64,000 nt of DNA, from positions 34,317,340 through 34,381,339 of the forward strand of contig OY540811.1 in NCBI GenBank assembly GCA_961205875.1, read 5' to 3'. A model generated the notes under the pieces. The model ran no database searches, had not been told where the DNA came from, and saw nothing but the letters and a program-made list of their open reading frames with translations. Origin of the DNA: Sialis fuliginosa (Eukaryota > Arthropoda > Insecta > Megaloptera > Sialidae). Both the position numbers and the translations under genes were made by a program. Below are positions 23,345 through 33,549 of this stretch, one piece after another. Position 1 is the first letter of the stretch. Every line of letters starts with the position of its first letter.

Positions 23345-23953
23345 CAGGCCTGCACAACATACGGCCCGCGAGCCACATGTGGCCTGCCAGCACCTATTTT
23401 GCAGCCTGCGAAGACTTTGGTGAACATTCATAATATTATAAATTTTTCAAAATAACGAATTTTCAAAAAAAAAAAAATGTATCAGACAAAAGTTTCATGG
23501 TTTTCATGTGTTTTCAGGTTTAACTTTTCTTTTTCAAATCTAAATCTGTATTTTTTGTCGCAAATTAACAATTTAAGAGATAAACTAAACAATTTTTGTT
23601 TGGAACATTTTTTCTTAACAAGAAAACTTTCAGGATTTTCCATACTTTTTTATTCGAAAATTACCTACTAATTTTTATAAATAATCGCAAGAGGTAAAAA
23701 GTACTTAGATTTATGCAAAGATTCTCACAGAATTGTTTTTTAATATGTAATTCAATTTTTTTTTTCAAAATTTCAAAAATTAACAATAAATTTTAAAAAC
23801 AATTCTCAGAGAATCCTTGCTTAGTTCTAAGTACTTTTTTAATTTTATGATTTTTCTTAAAAGTTTATAGTTTTCGAGTAAAAAATTTTAGTTCGGCCCG
23901 AACAGTTTTTCATAAAGTATTGCCCGCCTTACATTTTGAGTTGTGCAGGCCTG
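23345..23953. mobile_element. hAT-type element with CAGGCCTGCACAAC ends
   Basis: 609 bp with inverted ends CAGGCCTGCACAAC and TTGTGCAGGCCTG and a perfect 8-bp duplication CTCTACAG (23337-23344, 23954-23961). Inside the ends lie ACGGCCCGCGAGCC and TTCGGCCCGAAC. The middle (about 23480-23870) resembles one arm of the fold-back element at 62960-63829, so it is composite. Confidence 0.93.
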
Positions 23954-24165
23954 CTCTACAGCAAAACAATAGGACTTACAAACATGGAATTTTAAATTTA
24001 AAATTCTTGTATACTCTAGATGTGCACCTCCTATATTTGATAACCATCACTAAACCGGAAACGAATGTTTACAGATGTCAATTATTTAATTTTTCGATTT
24101 ATTTTTGAAACGGTTTGCAGTAGAAAAAAATGTTTTTGATTAAAGTTGTAGAAAATACTCTTATC

Positions 24166-24403
24166 TAGGGGTGGGCAATCTTTTGTATATTACGGGCCAA
24201 AATAAGATTTACGTTTTGTCCACGGGCTGTAGTAGTTAATGGACACATTTTTGTACTTGTATTTTTTTCTGAAAATATAAAATAAAACAAAGTTAAAGTT
24301 AATATATGTATATATATATTTTTTAATATTTATTTATTATTTCTTCTAATGATCTCGCCGCCCGGACTGAAACTTTTCGCGGACCGAAGTTGGCCCACCG
24401 TTG
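24166..24403. mobile_element. hAT-type MITE with TAGGGGTGGGCAA end
   Basis: 238 bp. The left end is TAGGGGTGGGCAA; the right end TTGGCCCACCGTTG reads CAACGGTGGGCCAA in reverse. The flanks CTCTTATC (24158-24165) and CTCTAATC (24404-24411) match at seven of eight positions. Subterminal ACGGGCCAAAAT and GCGGACCGAAG are typical of this group. Confidence 0.82.
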
Positions 24404-24740
24404 CTCTAATCAAATAAGTTCGAAAATATCAAAAATTAAAGAAAATCGATAATTAAAAAAAAAATGTTGGGGGAAAATGAATAAAACAATTTTACTCGAA
24501 TATTGTTTTCATACTTTTCCTAAAATTATACCAAAAGGATCAAATAATTGAAAAGTTTTTTAACAATGTACATAGCTTGACAACTTTTATAACTCCTTCT
24601 TAATGAATTCTATACGTCGAGTAATTTTTCTCGTTTAAGAAATAATTCTTCTTTAAGTATGCAATGCTTGTCTTTTTTAAATTTCCTTCATAAATTAACC
24701 CTTCAGTCACAATAAATTTGCTTTTCAATGTAGTTATTAC

Positions 24741-25029
24741 TAGAGATTGGAAAAATAGTTGTTATTTTCAATAAAATAGTTACTAGTTGAATTTTTTTCG
24801 GAAAATAGTTGATAAATAGTTTTTTTTACGATTTAATAATAACAAGTGCAAACGAAGCAGTAAAAAGTGTCGCAAATAGTTTTAAAATAGTTGGAAAGGT
24901 AGTTGCAAATAGTTGATTTCAAATTGTGTTCAATCAAATCAGTTTTCTGAAAACGGTGGTGATATTTAATAAAAATTACAATAAATGCATTTTTATGCAA
25001 TAGTTGAAAAACTATTTTTCCAATCTCTA
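24741..25029. mobile_element. hAT-type element (TAGAGATTGGAAAAATAG ends), copy 2
   Basis: 289 bp with 20-bp inverted ends and a perfect 8-bp duplication GTTATTAC (24733-24740, 25030-25037). A deletion form of the family at 16319-16850, with the same AAATAGTT-rich interior. Confidence 0.94.
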
Positions 25030-25346
25030 GTTATTACTAACTTAGATGATTCAAATTAAACAAAATGAGCTTATATTCTTGTTCTATGATTGAAAATAAC
25101 CTCCTTATACTTGTTATCATAGACTTTTAGCCAGTTGTATTATTGTTACACGTACTTTATAACTTGACTAAAAAACGACATTATTAATGACTATTTTATA
25201 GTTATATTTATAATAACATTTTATTTTATTATATTATTATATACATTTTTTGGCACGATAATTCATGTGACGCCACTACTGAACGCATAGGTGATATTTT
25301 GTTTGGGTAAAATTAAAAAAACTTTTATGTTTATTCCCAAAACTGG

Positions 25347-25361
25347 CGCCAGGTGGCGCTC
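25347..25361 (+). promoter_or_regulatory. CTCF-like site
   Basis: CGCCAGGTGGCGCTC fits the conserved CTCF core (CCAsyAGrkGGCGCy). It stands out in A+T-rich intron about 1.2 kb upstream of the second exon. One motif match by eye, so moderate at best. Confidence 0.35.
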
Positions 25362-25667
25362 AATAAAATAATGGATGTCAAATTCGGAATCCTCATACTC
25401 AAAAACCCTTGGGTTGGTGTTTTGCTTAAAAAAATCAATGAAAAATTGTAAATTTTCATGTAAATTAACATAGGTATTAGGTACATACTGAATTCAAGGG
25501 ACTCAAAAATTTTTCAATCAAAAATGCGCCTAACTAAAGTCGAATGTAGAGGTATAGTTCCATGGGCGTTTTTTATTTGAATTGAGAGTACTTTCACGTA
25601 GGAGGGTTGCCAAGGTCGGTAAAATTCCTTCCATACAATTTGGCCCACCCTAATATATGTACATGTC

Positions 25668-26195
25668 CAAGAGAAGCGTGAAATGCATGGTGATTTCCTA
25701 AACGGTAAGAGATACAAATTTTGTGAATTGAGATTAATTATTTGTAAGGAAGGGGTGAGTATTACTACATCAAAAAATATTAATAATTCTATGTGGTTTA
25801 GGTTTAGGCGGTATATCCAAAAATCTGAAAATTCGGAAATTCTTTAAATGGCTATAACTTTTTACCAAAGTAAATAGGTAGATAGCACTTTTTGTGTATT
25901 TAATATTCTTATATCATCACGCATTTTCGAATTACAAACCCTAACTTTGGTTTTTATTATGGGCCACAAAGATATGTGATAAAAGTGATAAAAAAATTAT
26001 AAATATACCAATCAATTCTACATAAAAAGTGTTTTAAGAAACCGTAAACAAAAAGTATCTGTCTAATTTGGCAAAAAAGTTATAGCCATTTAATTAAAGA
26101 ATTTTCAGATTTATTTATTTAACCAAATCTGAATCTCTTACCGTTTAGAAAATCCACGTGCATTTCACGCTTATCTTGGACAGCCTGTGTATTTT
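25668..26195. repeat. Fold-back element
   Basis: GAAGCGTGAAATGCATG and CCTAAACGGTAAGAG on the left; CTCTTACCGTTTAG and GTGCATTTCACGCTTAT on the right. Inner arm words ATGGCTATAACTTTTT and AAGTTATAGCCATTTAA continue the match. Outer edges are uncertain. Confidence 0.78.
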
Positions 26196-26202
26196 AAATC
26201 AA

Positions 26203-26310
26203 ACACTTCAACCAAAGATCATAGCTATGGGTTCTAACTCCGTATTGAACTAAAAAATTCTGAATTATACACACTATATAGTTACATTACGAATGATCTT
26301 TGGTTGAAGT
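26203..26310. repeat. Short inverted repeat next to the exon
   Basis: ACTTCAACCAAAGATCAT and ATGATCTTTGGTTGAAGT form an 18-bp perfect inverted pair around an A+T-rich spacer. Confidence 0.8.
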
Positions 26311-26349
26311 ATTTTTCATTTAAAAAAAAAATAGGTATACGAATTTAAA

Positions 26350-26460
26350 TGTTTGCAAATTGAAAAAAAACGTTTTTTGCAATATTGCGAAAACCAGAGC
26401 TAATTGAGCAAATTTTTTGGATTCAGCGTGCCCAAATTACCCTAAAAGAGTTGTAAACTC
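26350..26460 (+). repeat. Repeat fragment shared with 43390-43490
   Basis: Words GAGCTAATTGAGCAAA and GGATTCAGCGTGCCCAAATT recur reversed as TTTGCTCAATCAGCTC and AATTTGGACACGCTGAATTC near 43400-43480. It ends about 110 bp before the second exon. Confidence 0.65.
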
Positions 26461-26577
26461 TGCAGAAAACAGATTTTTTTTTGATGATGTGGTACCTTTA
26501 TTTTAATGCAACCAATAAAAATACAAATATCACATTTATAAATGAGGTATTTAATAATTAAAATGCTTGTCCGGCAG

Positions 26578-26763
26578 GTAGGGTGGGTTAAGGCCGACAC
26601 GAAGGCGATTCAAGCGATCCACGAGCACGTAATCACGCACAACCCGCGAGTGGGTGTGTCGCACGAGGACCATGCTACGTGGAACCTCCACATACGCAAC
26701 GTACAGGAGGAGGATCGGGGTCAGTACATGTGCCAGATCAATACGGATCCCATGAAGAGTCAG
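26578..26763 (+). CDS. DIP/lachesin-family Ig protein, internal exon (second half of Ig domain 1)
   Basis: Internal exon of 186 nt (62 codons, phase 0 to phase 0). It starts after the acceptor CTTGTCCGGCAG and ends before the donor GTATGT. It begins with VGWVKADTKAIQAIHEHVIT, which carries the core Ig tryptophan. Next comes the E/F-strand motif DRGQYMC with the second disulphide Cys. It ends in QINTDPMKSQ, the junction sequence typical of DIPs and close relatives before the VGYLDVVVPP-type start of the linker and Ig2. G+C is much higher than in the surrounding DNA. Transposon-derived repeats come to about 100 bp upstream and 42 bp downstream of it. The next exon (end of Ig1 and Ig2) was not found up to 64000. 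Confidence 0.95.
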
Positions 26764-26805
26764 GTATGTCGATATATTATTTTTTTAAACATGTCTTGCA
26801 TTATT

Positions 26806-27205
26806 AACCGACTTCAAAAAGGAGGAGGTTCTTAATTCGAAAATATATATTTTTATGTATGTTAGGGCATAACTCCGACAAATATGCACCGATTTAGACA
26901 ATTTTTGTTTTGTTTAAACGAGTATTCTCCCGAGGTAGTCACATATAAATTTTATCAGAATCTAACCAAAGATTTCAGAGATACGTACGCCACTCATAAA
27001 GTAATAAAAAACTTTTTAAGAAAAAAATAAAACCGACTTCAAAAACCCTGAAAATACTGAAAAGTGTATAATAATTAAAAACAGTTTTTAAAGTCGGTGC
27101 GAAGCCAATAAAAAACTTTTATTATATACTTTTCAGTATATTAAGAGTTTTCTTGAAGTCGGTTTTATTTCTTTTCTTAAAAAGTTTTTTTAATAATTTT
27201 AAGGA
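26806..27205 (+). repeat. CCGACTTCAAAAAGGAGG-type interspersed repeat
   Basis: Starts AACCGACTTCAAAAAGGAGG 42 bp after the exon end, followed by ATAACTCCGACAAAT and an inner second AACCGACTTCAAAAA at about 27032, then GAAGTCGGTTTTATTTC near 27155. The repeated GAAGTCGG words in both orientations can form hairpins. This sequence type is one I associate with moth and butterfly genomes. Confidence 0.72.
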
Positions 27206-27410
27206 TTGAAATTTGAAATATCACCTTTAATTAATTATGAATTTAGAATCTATTTAATTGGAGAATGAAGAAATTGTGGTTTTTTATGGAGTCACGTAAA
27301 CTAAATATATACACCTTAACTACTATTGATAAAGAATTCCTTAACAGGAGCCTAATAGTTCCAGACTGATGAAGTCAGTCTGGAATTATTATTATATTTA
27401 TTAATAACTA

Positions 27411-29206
27411 TTTATATATATGAGCATTTCCAGTAGTTTTTTAAAAAACAGGGCGCACGTATGTCACCGATTTTGCTCCCAATTTTTTTTCTTAAAGTAC
27501 ATATCAAAAGAACACGTTTCCCAAAATATTTTCTTCCCGCCTCCTTTTTTGGCCGAATTACGATTTTTTAAACTTAGACTTTTTTCGACAGTACCTTATT
27601 TTTCAAAATGTCCCTTATTATGCATGTTATAGGGCTCATTTTCTTCGTTTCTTGTTGATCTTTCATTTGAAATCGGTTTCAGACCCGAATATTCAATTTT
27701 GGCCGAATGCGGTACCAAAACATTAAGTTTGATTTTTTGTAAAAATAGTCGATTTTGAAATTGCCGCCAAATATTTTGGTTTCAACCAAAATACTTCCAT
27801 TATATGTCATTTTATTCTATTTTTTATGTAGTTTCCAAATATTTATACATTTTTTAATTTGGTCAAAAACTTTTAAAGTTACACTTGTTTTTAGATGTCT
27901 TATTTTCCAAAAAACGCTCTATTCACACCATTAAAACTTTTTTCTCTATACTCCAAATTGCACAAATTTTGGCAAAAGTTTCCCTTTTTTATCCTTAAAA
28001 CAACCCTCAAAAAACATTTTTTCATATTGAGCTCCTAAGTGAGATATAATTTTTATAAAACACCTAATTACTCGTGTATTAAAGTAAAGAATTTACAGGA
28101 ATTGTCAGTGTTTCTGAAATATCGGGGCTCCTGATAATCGAATAAAAAATATATCACCTAATTCGTTATGAAATTCCCTACAAATCTACATAAGTTTAAT
28201 TTTTTTAGATTAATTAAAAAACCTATAAAAAAATAAAAACCGAGCGAGAGCAAGCGAGCCAGTCTTAAAAATCAGTACATATTAAATAACGAAGTTATGA
28301 GACACAATTCATTACATTTAAAGTTGTTATTAAATAAATACGAAATCGATGTACAAAGTTTTTATTTATTTGTAGGTTTTGTAATTAATCTAAAAAAATT
28401 AAACTTATGTAGATTTGTAGGGAATTTTATAACGAATTAAGTGGTATATTTTTCATTCGATTATCAGGAGCCCCAATATTTCAGAAACACTGAAAATTCC
28501 TGTAAATTCTTTACTTTAATACACGAGTAATTAGGTGTTTTATAAAAATTATATCTCACTAAGGAGCTCAATTTGAAAAAATGTTTTTTGAGGGTTGTTT
28601 TAAGGATAAAAAAGGGAAACTTTTGCCAAAATTTGATGCAATTTGGAGTATAGAGAAAAAAGTTTCAATGGTGTGAATATAGCGTTTATTGGAAAATAAG
28701 ACATCTAAAAACAAGTGTAACTTTAAAAGTTTTTGACCAAATTAAAAAATGTATAAATATTTGAAAACTACATAAAAAATAGAATAAAATGACATTTACC
28801 GGAAGTATTTTGGTTGTAACCAAAATATTTGGCGGCAATTTCAAAATCGACTATTTTTACAAAAAATCAAACTTAATGTTTTGGTACCGCATTCGGCCAA
28901 AATTGAATATTCGGGTCTGAAACCGATTTTAAATGAAAGATCAACAAAAAACGAAGAAAATGAGCCCTATAACATGCATAATAAGGGACATTTTGAAAAA
29001 TAAGGTACTATCGAAAAAAGTTTAATTTCGCTCGATTTCAAAAGTTTAAAAAATCGTAATTCGGCCAAAAAAGGGGGCGGGGAGAAAATATTTTGGGAAA
29101 CATGTTTTTTTGATATGTACTTTGAGAAAAAAAAGGGAGCAAAATCGGTGACATACGTGCGCCCTGTTTTTTAAAAAACTACTGGAAATGCTCATATATA
29201 TATAAA
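27411..29206. repeat. Giant near-perfect palindrome, ~830-bp arms
   Basis: The left arm begins TTTATATATATGAGCATTTC and continues CAGTAG...CAGGGCGCACGTATGTCACC; the right arm ends with the inverse. Matching words occur all along (GGTACCAAAACATTAAG, TTGCCGCCAAATATTTTGG, AGGAGCCCC/GGGGCTCCT, ACTCGTGTATTAAAGTAAAG), with only scattered differences. A spacer of roughly 110 bp (about 28240-28360) contains GAGCGAGAGCAAGCGAGCC. No conserved reading frame. The frame at 27420-27632 is arm sequence. Confidence 0.95.
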
Positions 29207-29439
29207 TTTTTTATTAGTTTCGTAATAAGTAAGTAAGGTATCTGCCCTTCTCCCCCGTCTAACTGTACCTTAAGTGTAGTATTTTTTTTCAATTTTGTGC
29301 TGTCATCTTGATTTTACGAAATATCTACAGGTTCACTGTAAGTATTATCAACATTACAGTTAATTAAGCATAATAGAACCGTAAAATGTGACTGCCAGTG
29401 CTCTCAGTGTTCTCCTTTAGGTTATAAGCTTGAGGGGAT

Positions 29440-29941
29440 GGCCCAGTTACCCCCAAAATCTTTCAAATTTAGGGTAACTGGGACAAGTGCTTGGGGTATC
29501 TGGGTTCGCCAGACCACTCCAAGCGTATTAATTATAATTATCATTATTATTATTATTTTTACAAAGCTTTTATTAACTTGACCTATAACTATAATTGTCG
29601 TATCGGACGTCATTCTAAATCTAATATGACGGACGTCCCAAGATGGCGGATTACCTTTTTCGTCACAACTCCTTTGAGATGGGTACCAAATAAAAGGGTT
29701 TGACGAGTAGAATAGAATGTTATGTGATGTCATTCTAAACCGTATATGGCGGTCGTCACACCCAATCGTTATGTTATCTAATATTATTATTATCTTACAT
29801 CGTCGATAACTCAACTATGGTGTGGTACAAATTATGGGGTTTATATGTTTGCCTATTGATTTCAATTCAAATAACAATAGTTTGTATGAAACCAAGATCC
29901 CTATGGCCCAGTTGCCCCAATTTCTAGGGGTAACTGGGTCC
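29440..29941. repeat. Repeat with GGCCCAGTTACCCC / GGGTAACTGGG ends
   Basis: Paired words at each side: GGCCCAGTTACCCCC and GGGTAACTGGGAC at the left; GGCCCAGTTGCCCC and GGGGTAACTGGGTCC at the right. Between them GTCATTCTAAA... occurs twice with ATATGGCGG-type words. The overlapping frames on both strands (29422-29814, 29491-29703) arise from this repeat and are not convincing genes. Confidence 0.6.
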
Positions 29942-30111
29942 AGCAGGCTTTTAATTTTTTTCCATCAATTTTAAATATAAAGAAAATTAAATTCTATTAT
30001 TATATATTTGAAGACTGCATATTGTGTTATAAATACTTATAAATAAAAAATATTTAGATATTATTATAATTCATTAGTGATTCTCAAGTTAGAAACTAAT
30101 TGACCTTACAG

Positions 30112-30545
30112 TAAAGCCGATTTTTTTTCAAAATTCGGATTTTGATGGAATTATCCATTTTGACCTTCTCTTAATTCATTCTGAATATTTTTGTCATGAT
30201 GTCTGTATGTCAGTCTGTCTGTCTGTAGACGCTGTAACTAAAATACGACAAATCGTAGAAGGGTGACATTTTATATTTAAGATTAATGTTTGTCTGGGAA
30301 GAAAACCTCCTAGTTTCCAAAATGATCGTTCGACCGGATACGACTAATGTCGATTTTTACATTTTTAAAATTATTTTTGAAACAGTGGGAACTAAGAAAA
30401 ATGTCCAAGTTAAAAATTGTAGGTAATATTATTATCGATAGTTTATGTTGTATTCATTTTTTCAAAAAAAAACAACAAATTTGTACAAACAGTGTATGTG
30501 TTTGCCATGGGACTTTCTTATATGTAATACTCAGGGTGAACAGTG
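30112..30545 (+). repeat. Interspersed repeat (AAGCCGATTTTTTTC start), copy 1
   Basis: AAGCCGATTTTTTTTCAAAA, TTTTGATGGAATTA, GTCTGTCTGTCTG, AAATCGTAGAAGGGTGA, GTCTGGGAAGAAAACCTCCT, then GACTTTCTTATATGTAATAC. The same order occurs at 61974-62485, reversed at 32505-33530, with pieces at 31660-31712 and flanking 43574-45340. Class unknown. Confidence 0.75.
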
Positions 30546-30753
30546 TGAGTGATTCTAATTAATTATGTAAAACAAATTCTGGCTAAATCATTAATCAAAT
30601 TTAGTGATCATTTTAAAATGTAGTCTTCCCAGATGAAAATTAATCCTTAATATAAAATTTCATCCTTCTATCATTAGTCATTAAAAAAAATTCTTTGACA
30701 CATGTTGTAGTGAATATTATTTTATATAATTTATGTCCCATTAATTTTTATTA

Positions 30754-31625
30754 TACCGGGTGGTCTATTTAAATTGAGACAAGTAAATATTTCAAAAACT
30801 AAAGAATTTCAGAGAAAATGTTTGGTACAAAAGTTGCAGGGTTAGGAGGGGGAAAACTAATGAATGTAAAAAAATTGAACTTGAGTGTATGTTTTAAGGT
30901 CATTTTGAGGTCAACTTCATTTTTTTAAATGGAAATATATATATATTTTTGCATATTCGTATTCTACAATAAAATAGAAATAACTTTTGTCTAAAAAGTT
31001 TTTTCGAAAACCTTCCTGTTGAAACCACATTCTTCTTTTTTCTTCATCAGTTAGCTTATGTAGTTCATATAGCGCTTGTTCCAAAAAGTTTCGATATTTT
31101 ACACCATTCAAGTTTTCATAACAACAATTTATTTGGAAAGGCTTTCAGTTTTCCAGTTTGACTAGGCTTTCCAATTATTTTGAAATATCTAATTATATTA
31201 TCATGTTGAAAAATGTATTGAAGTTGATGGTTATCACTTCGAATATTTATTATTTACATTAATAAAACATTTTAAATTTTCATTATTTTTAGTTTCATTT
31301 TTTCTAGAATCTTAATTTCAGATATTTCTAACAAAAAAAAAATAATTTTTTTTTAAATTAAAATTGGGATTTAAAAAAAACTTTTTAGACAAAAGTTATT
31401 TCCTTTTTGTTGTAGAATACGAATATGTAAAAAAATATATATATTTCCATTTAAAAAAATGAAGTTGACCTCAAAATGACCTTAAAACATACACTCAAGT
31501 TAAAATTTTTTACATTCATTAGTTTTCCCCCTCCTAACCCTGCAACTTTTGTACCAAACATTTTCTCTAAAAGTTCTTGGTTTTTAAAATATTTACTTGT
31601 CTCAATTTAAATAGACCACCCGGTA
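30754..31625. mobile_element. Non-autonomous mariner-like element, copy 2
   Basis: 872 bp, with the same TACCGGGTGGTC ends and ~255-bp arms as 10138-11004, flanked by TA at 30752-30753 and 31626-31627. Very similar to copy 1 throughout, including the central transposase relic. High similarity suggests fairly recent activity. Confidence 0.94.
30990..31140 (-). pseudogene. Transposase fragment inside the mariner-like element, copy 2
   Basis: Reads ...YENLNGVKYRNFLEQ then ALYELHKLTDEEKRRMWFQQ and EG. This corresponds to the block of insect mariner/Tc-like transposases that leads to MWFQHDGAP; the catalytic Asp position is Glu here. It runs straight into the inverted arm, so the element encodes no full enzyme. 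Reading frame and peptide are conserved with copy 1. Confidence 0.8.
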
Positions 31626-31627
31626 TA

Positions 31628-31972
31628 TTCTTTCATTGTATCTTTTATTAATTTGTCGGTATTATGTATAAGATAGTCCCGTTGCTCCCATGACAGATAT
31701 TTTTCTCTACAATGCACCCTTTTTGAATTATTCAACCGTTTCCAGACTTTTGGGACATTCTGTACGTAGTTCAAACAACAATCAATTAAAATATTTATAC
31801 ATGCGATGATTAACTTCAGCAGTTCCTCAAATTGTCGGCAGCTCCCTGATTTAATTTTATATGTGCCCGTGCGTGTTGACTTAGGACGCACTGTTACAAA
31901 ACAATATACATATTGCATAACTGCGAAAACCGCGAAATCTATTGACATAACAAAAATATTTAACTTTTTCAT
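31628..31972 (-). other. Open frame of doubtful meaning next to the mariner-like element
   Basis: A 121-codon frame starts with a signal-like MKKLNIFVMSIDFAVFAVMQ and carries CRQFEELLKLIIACINILID. Its last third is a piece of the AAGCCGATTTT repeat (31660-31712) and its end lies in the transposon. Either a chance frame or a decayed mobile-element peptide. No family recognised. Confidence 0.2.
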
Positions 31973-32504
31973 GTTTATAAATTTTGAAGTGAATATGTCG
32001 TAGGTATTAGATGTATAAAATTAATATTTAAATTTTTTTTTGGCCTTATTGAATATTTAAATGTATTTAATTATTCTATTTAAGTGGGCAATATTGTATA
32101 TACTTTGAGCATTAAATGTATTGTATTTGAACAATAACATTTTAAATTCTTTAATGAACAAAAAGTATTTTCTTAACGTTGGTTTATATTAACTATTGCT
32201 AAAACACAAATAATGCTGTTCAATATTGTTTACAAATTAATTTTGTTGTTAATTTGTTCCCTTAAATAAATACGTTTTTTCCTACAAGCATTTATTATTG
32301 TTTTGGCAGGAATGGAAAGTTTAAAAAAAATAGATTAAATACATACAACATAAAAATAAATATGACATCAAAATAACAATATATTAAGTTTTTCAAATAT
32401 GAAGAATATTAAAAATTATTTATATAAAAATAGGAGTTAACTTGGGGAGCTATATTTCAAGATTTAAAAATCAAAAGCACATTAAAATAAACTTGTAAAC
32501 ATAC

Positions 32505-33530
32505 AAGCAATCCACACTGTTCACTCTTAGTATTACGTATAAGAAAGTCCAATGGTAACTATGGCAAACATGTACACTGTTCAATCTCTGTACGACATAT
32601 ATTTCCTCTCTATTATGAACTATTTGAAATATAATTTTAAATTATTTTTCCAAAAATTTTTTTTCATTTTTTAAATGAATAGAATATAAATGATAGATAA
32701 TAATATAACTTACAATTTTTAACTTGACTATTTATTTCTAATTCGTACTGTTTCAAAAATACTTAGAAAATTCAAAAATTGACACCAGTAAACATCCGTA
32801 TCCGGTTGAAAAATCGTTCTCAAAAATAAAAGGTTTTCTTCCCAGAGAAAAATTAATCTTAAATAAAAAATTCACCCTTTTACGATTTACACACGCACGC
32901 TCACAAATTCTATTTTTTTACTCACGCCCAATCACGCACGGCGGGTCACACTCGTGACCCGATTTAATCTGATTGTTGTAAATTAAATTTTGAAATGATG
33001 AAAATTAATGTTTTTACGTGCAATATATTGTGTACCTAGTTTATTTTATATTCATATTATTTTCTTCTAAATTACATTCTAGTATACAGTAACAGCAAAC
33101 AAAACAATAAAAAAATAAAGCTACAATGCATTTTTAAATCTTTTTTTGGTGTTCTGATAGAGTTGGCAATACTGACCATGTGAAAGTGCTTCTAAAAATA
33201 ATATTTATTTTTTATACTGTATTTTTTAATGTCAAAATTCGTTTTAAAACACTATTATATTTATGCATTATTAGTTTAGATATTAAAAAAAGATCAAATA
33301 AAAAATTATCTTCAAAATATACTCACGGACTCACGCACGATCACGCAGGGTTGTTTTAATTTGACTCACGATCACACCCGCTCAGAATTCAATATTTGAA
33401 AATCGCTCACGCTCACGCGGGTCACGGCCGTGACTCGACGTGACCCGAAAAATTCACGGTCGGCGCCCAGCTCTAAAAGGAAAGTCAAAATGAATAATTC
33501 CATTAAAATTCGAAATTCGAAAAAAATCGG
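32505..33530 (-). repeat. Interspersed repeat (AAGCCGATTTTTTTC type), copy 2, interrupted
   Basis: Reverse orientation: ACTGTTCACTCTTAGTATTA, GAAAAATCGTTCTCAAAAAT, AGGTTTTCTTCCCAGA, and at 33485-33530 GTCAAAATGAATAATTCC and AAAATCGGCTTAA. About 580 bp of foreign DNA with a hAT-like end sits inside. Confidence 0.75.
32893..33475. mobile_element. hAT-like insertion with one visible end
   Basis: The right end GGCGCCCAGCTCTA reads TAGAGCTGGGCGCC in reverse, a classic hAT-type terminus, preceded by many GTGACCCG/CGGGTCAC and CACGCACG words. The left side also has CGGGTCACACTCGTGACCCG, but no matching terminus. Comparison with other host-repeat copies suggests the left junction was deleted. Confidence 0.6.
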
Positions 33531-33549
33531 CTTAACAATACTTGTTAAT

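Larger units (their letters stand above)
2925..26577 (+). other. Intron of the DIP/lachesin gene (about 23.7 kb)
   Basis: Complete GT-AG phase-0 intron splitting Ig domain 1 between GGYR and VGWV. It is filled with nested DNA transposons and fold-back repeats listed separately. I saw no additional exon in it. The CpG-rich island at 4200-4560 is the only stretch that looks like possible host regulatory DNA. Confidence 0.88.

Noticed and set aside
26764-26835. Reading frame continuing past the second exon (...CRYIIFLNMSC...)
   Set aside because: It passes a GTATGT donor and enters repeat DNA; the Ig1 C-terminal strand sequence expected for the family is absent.
27420-27632. 70-codon + strand frame with a FLAELRFFKLRLFSTVPYF stretch
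   Set aside because: Part of one arm of the giant palindrome, with no conserved coding pattern in the other arm.
29422-29814. 130-codon - strand frame with RHIRFRMTS repeated twice
   Set aside because: Lies in a repeat with GGCCCAGTTACCCC ends and overlaps a + strand frame; the repeated peptide reflects a DNA-level duplication.
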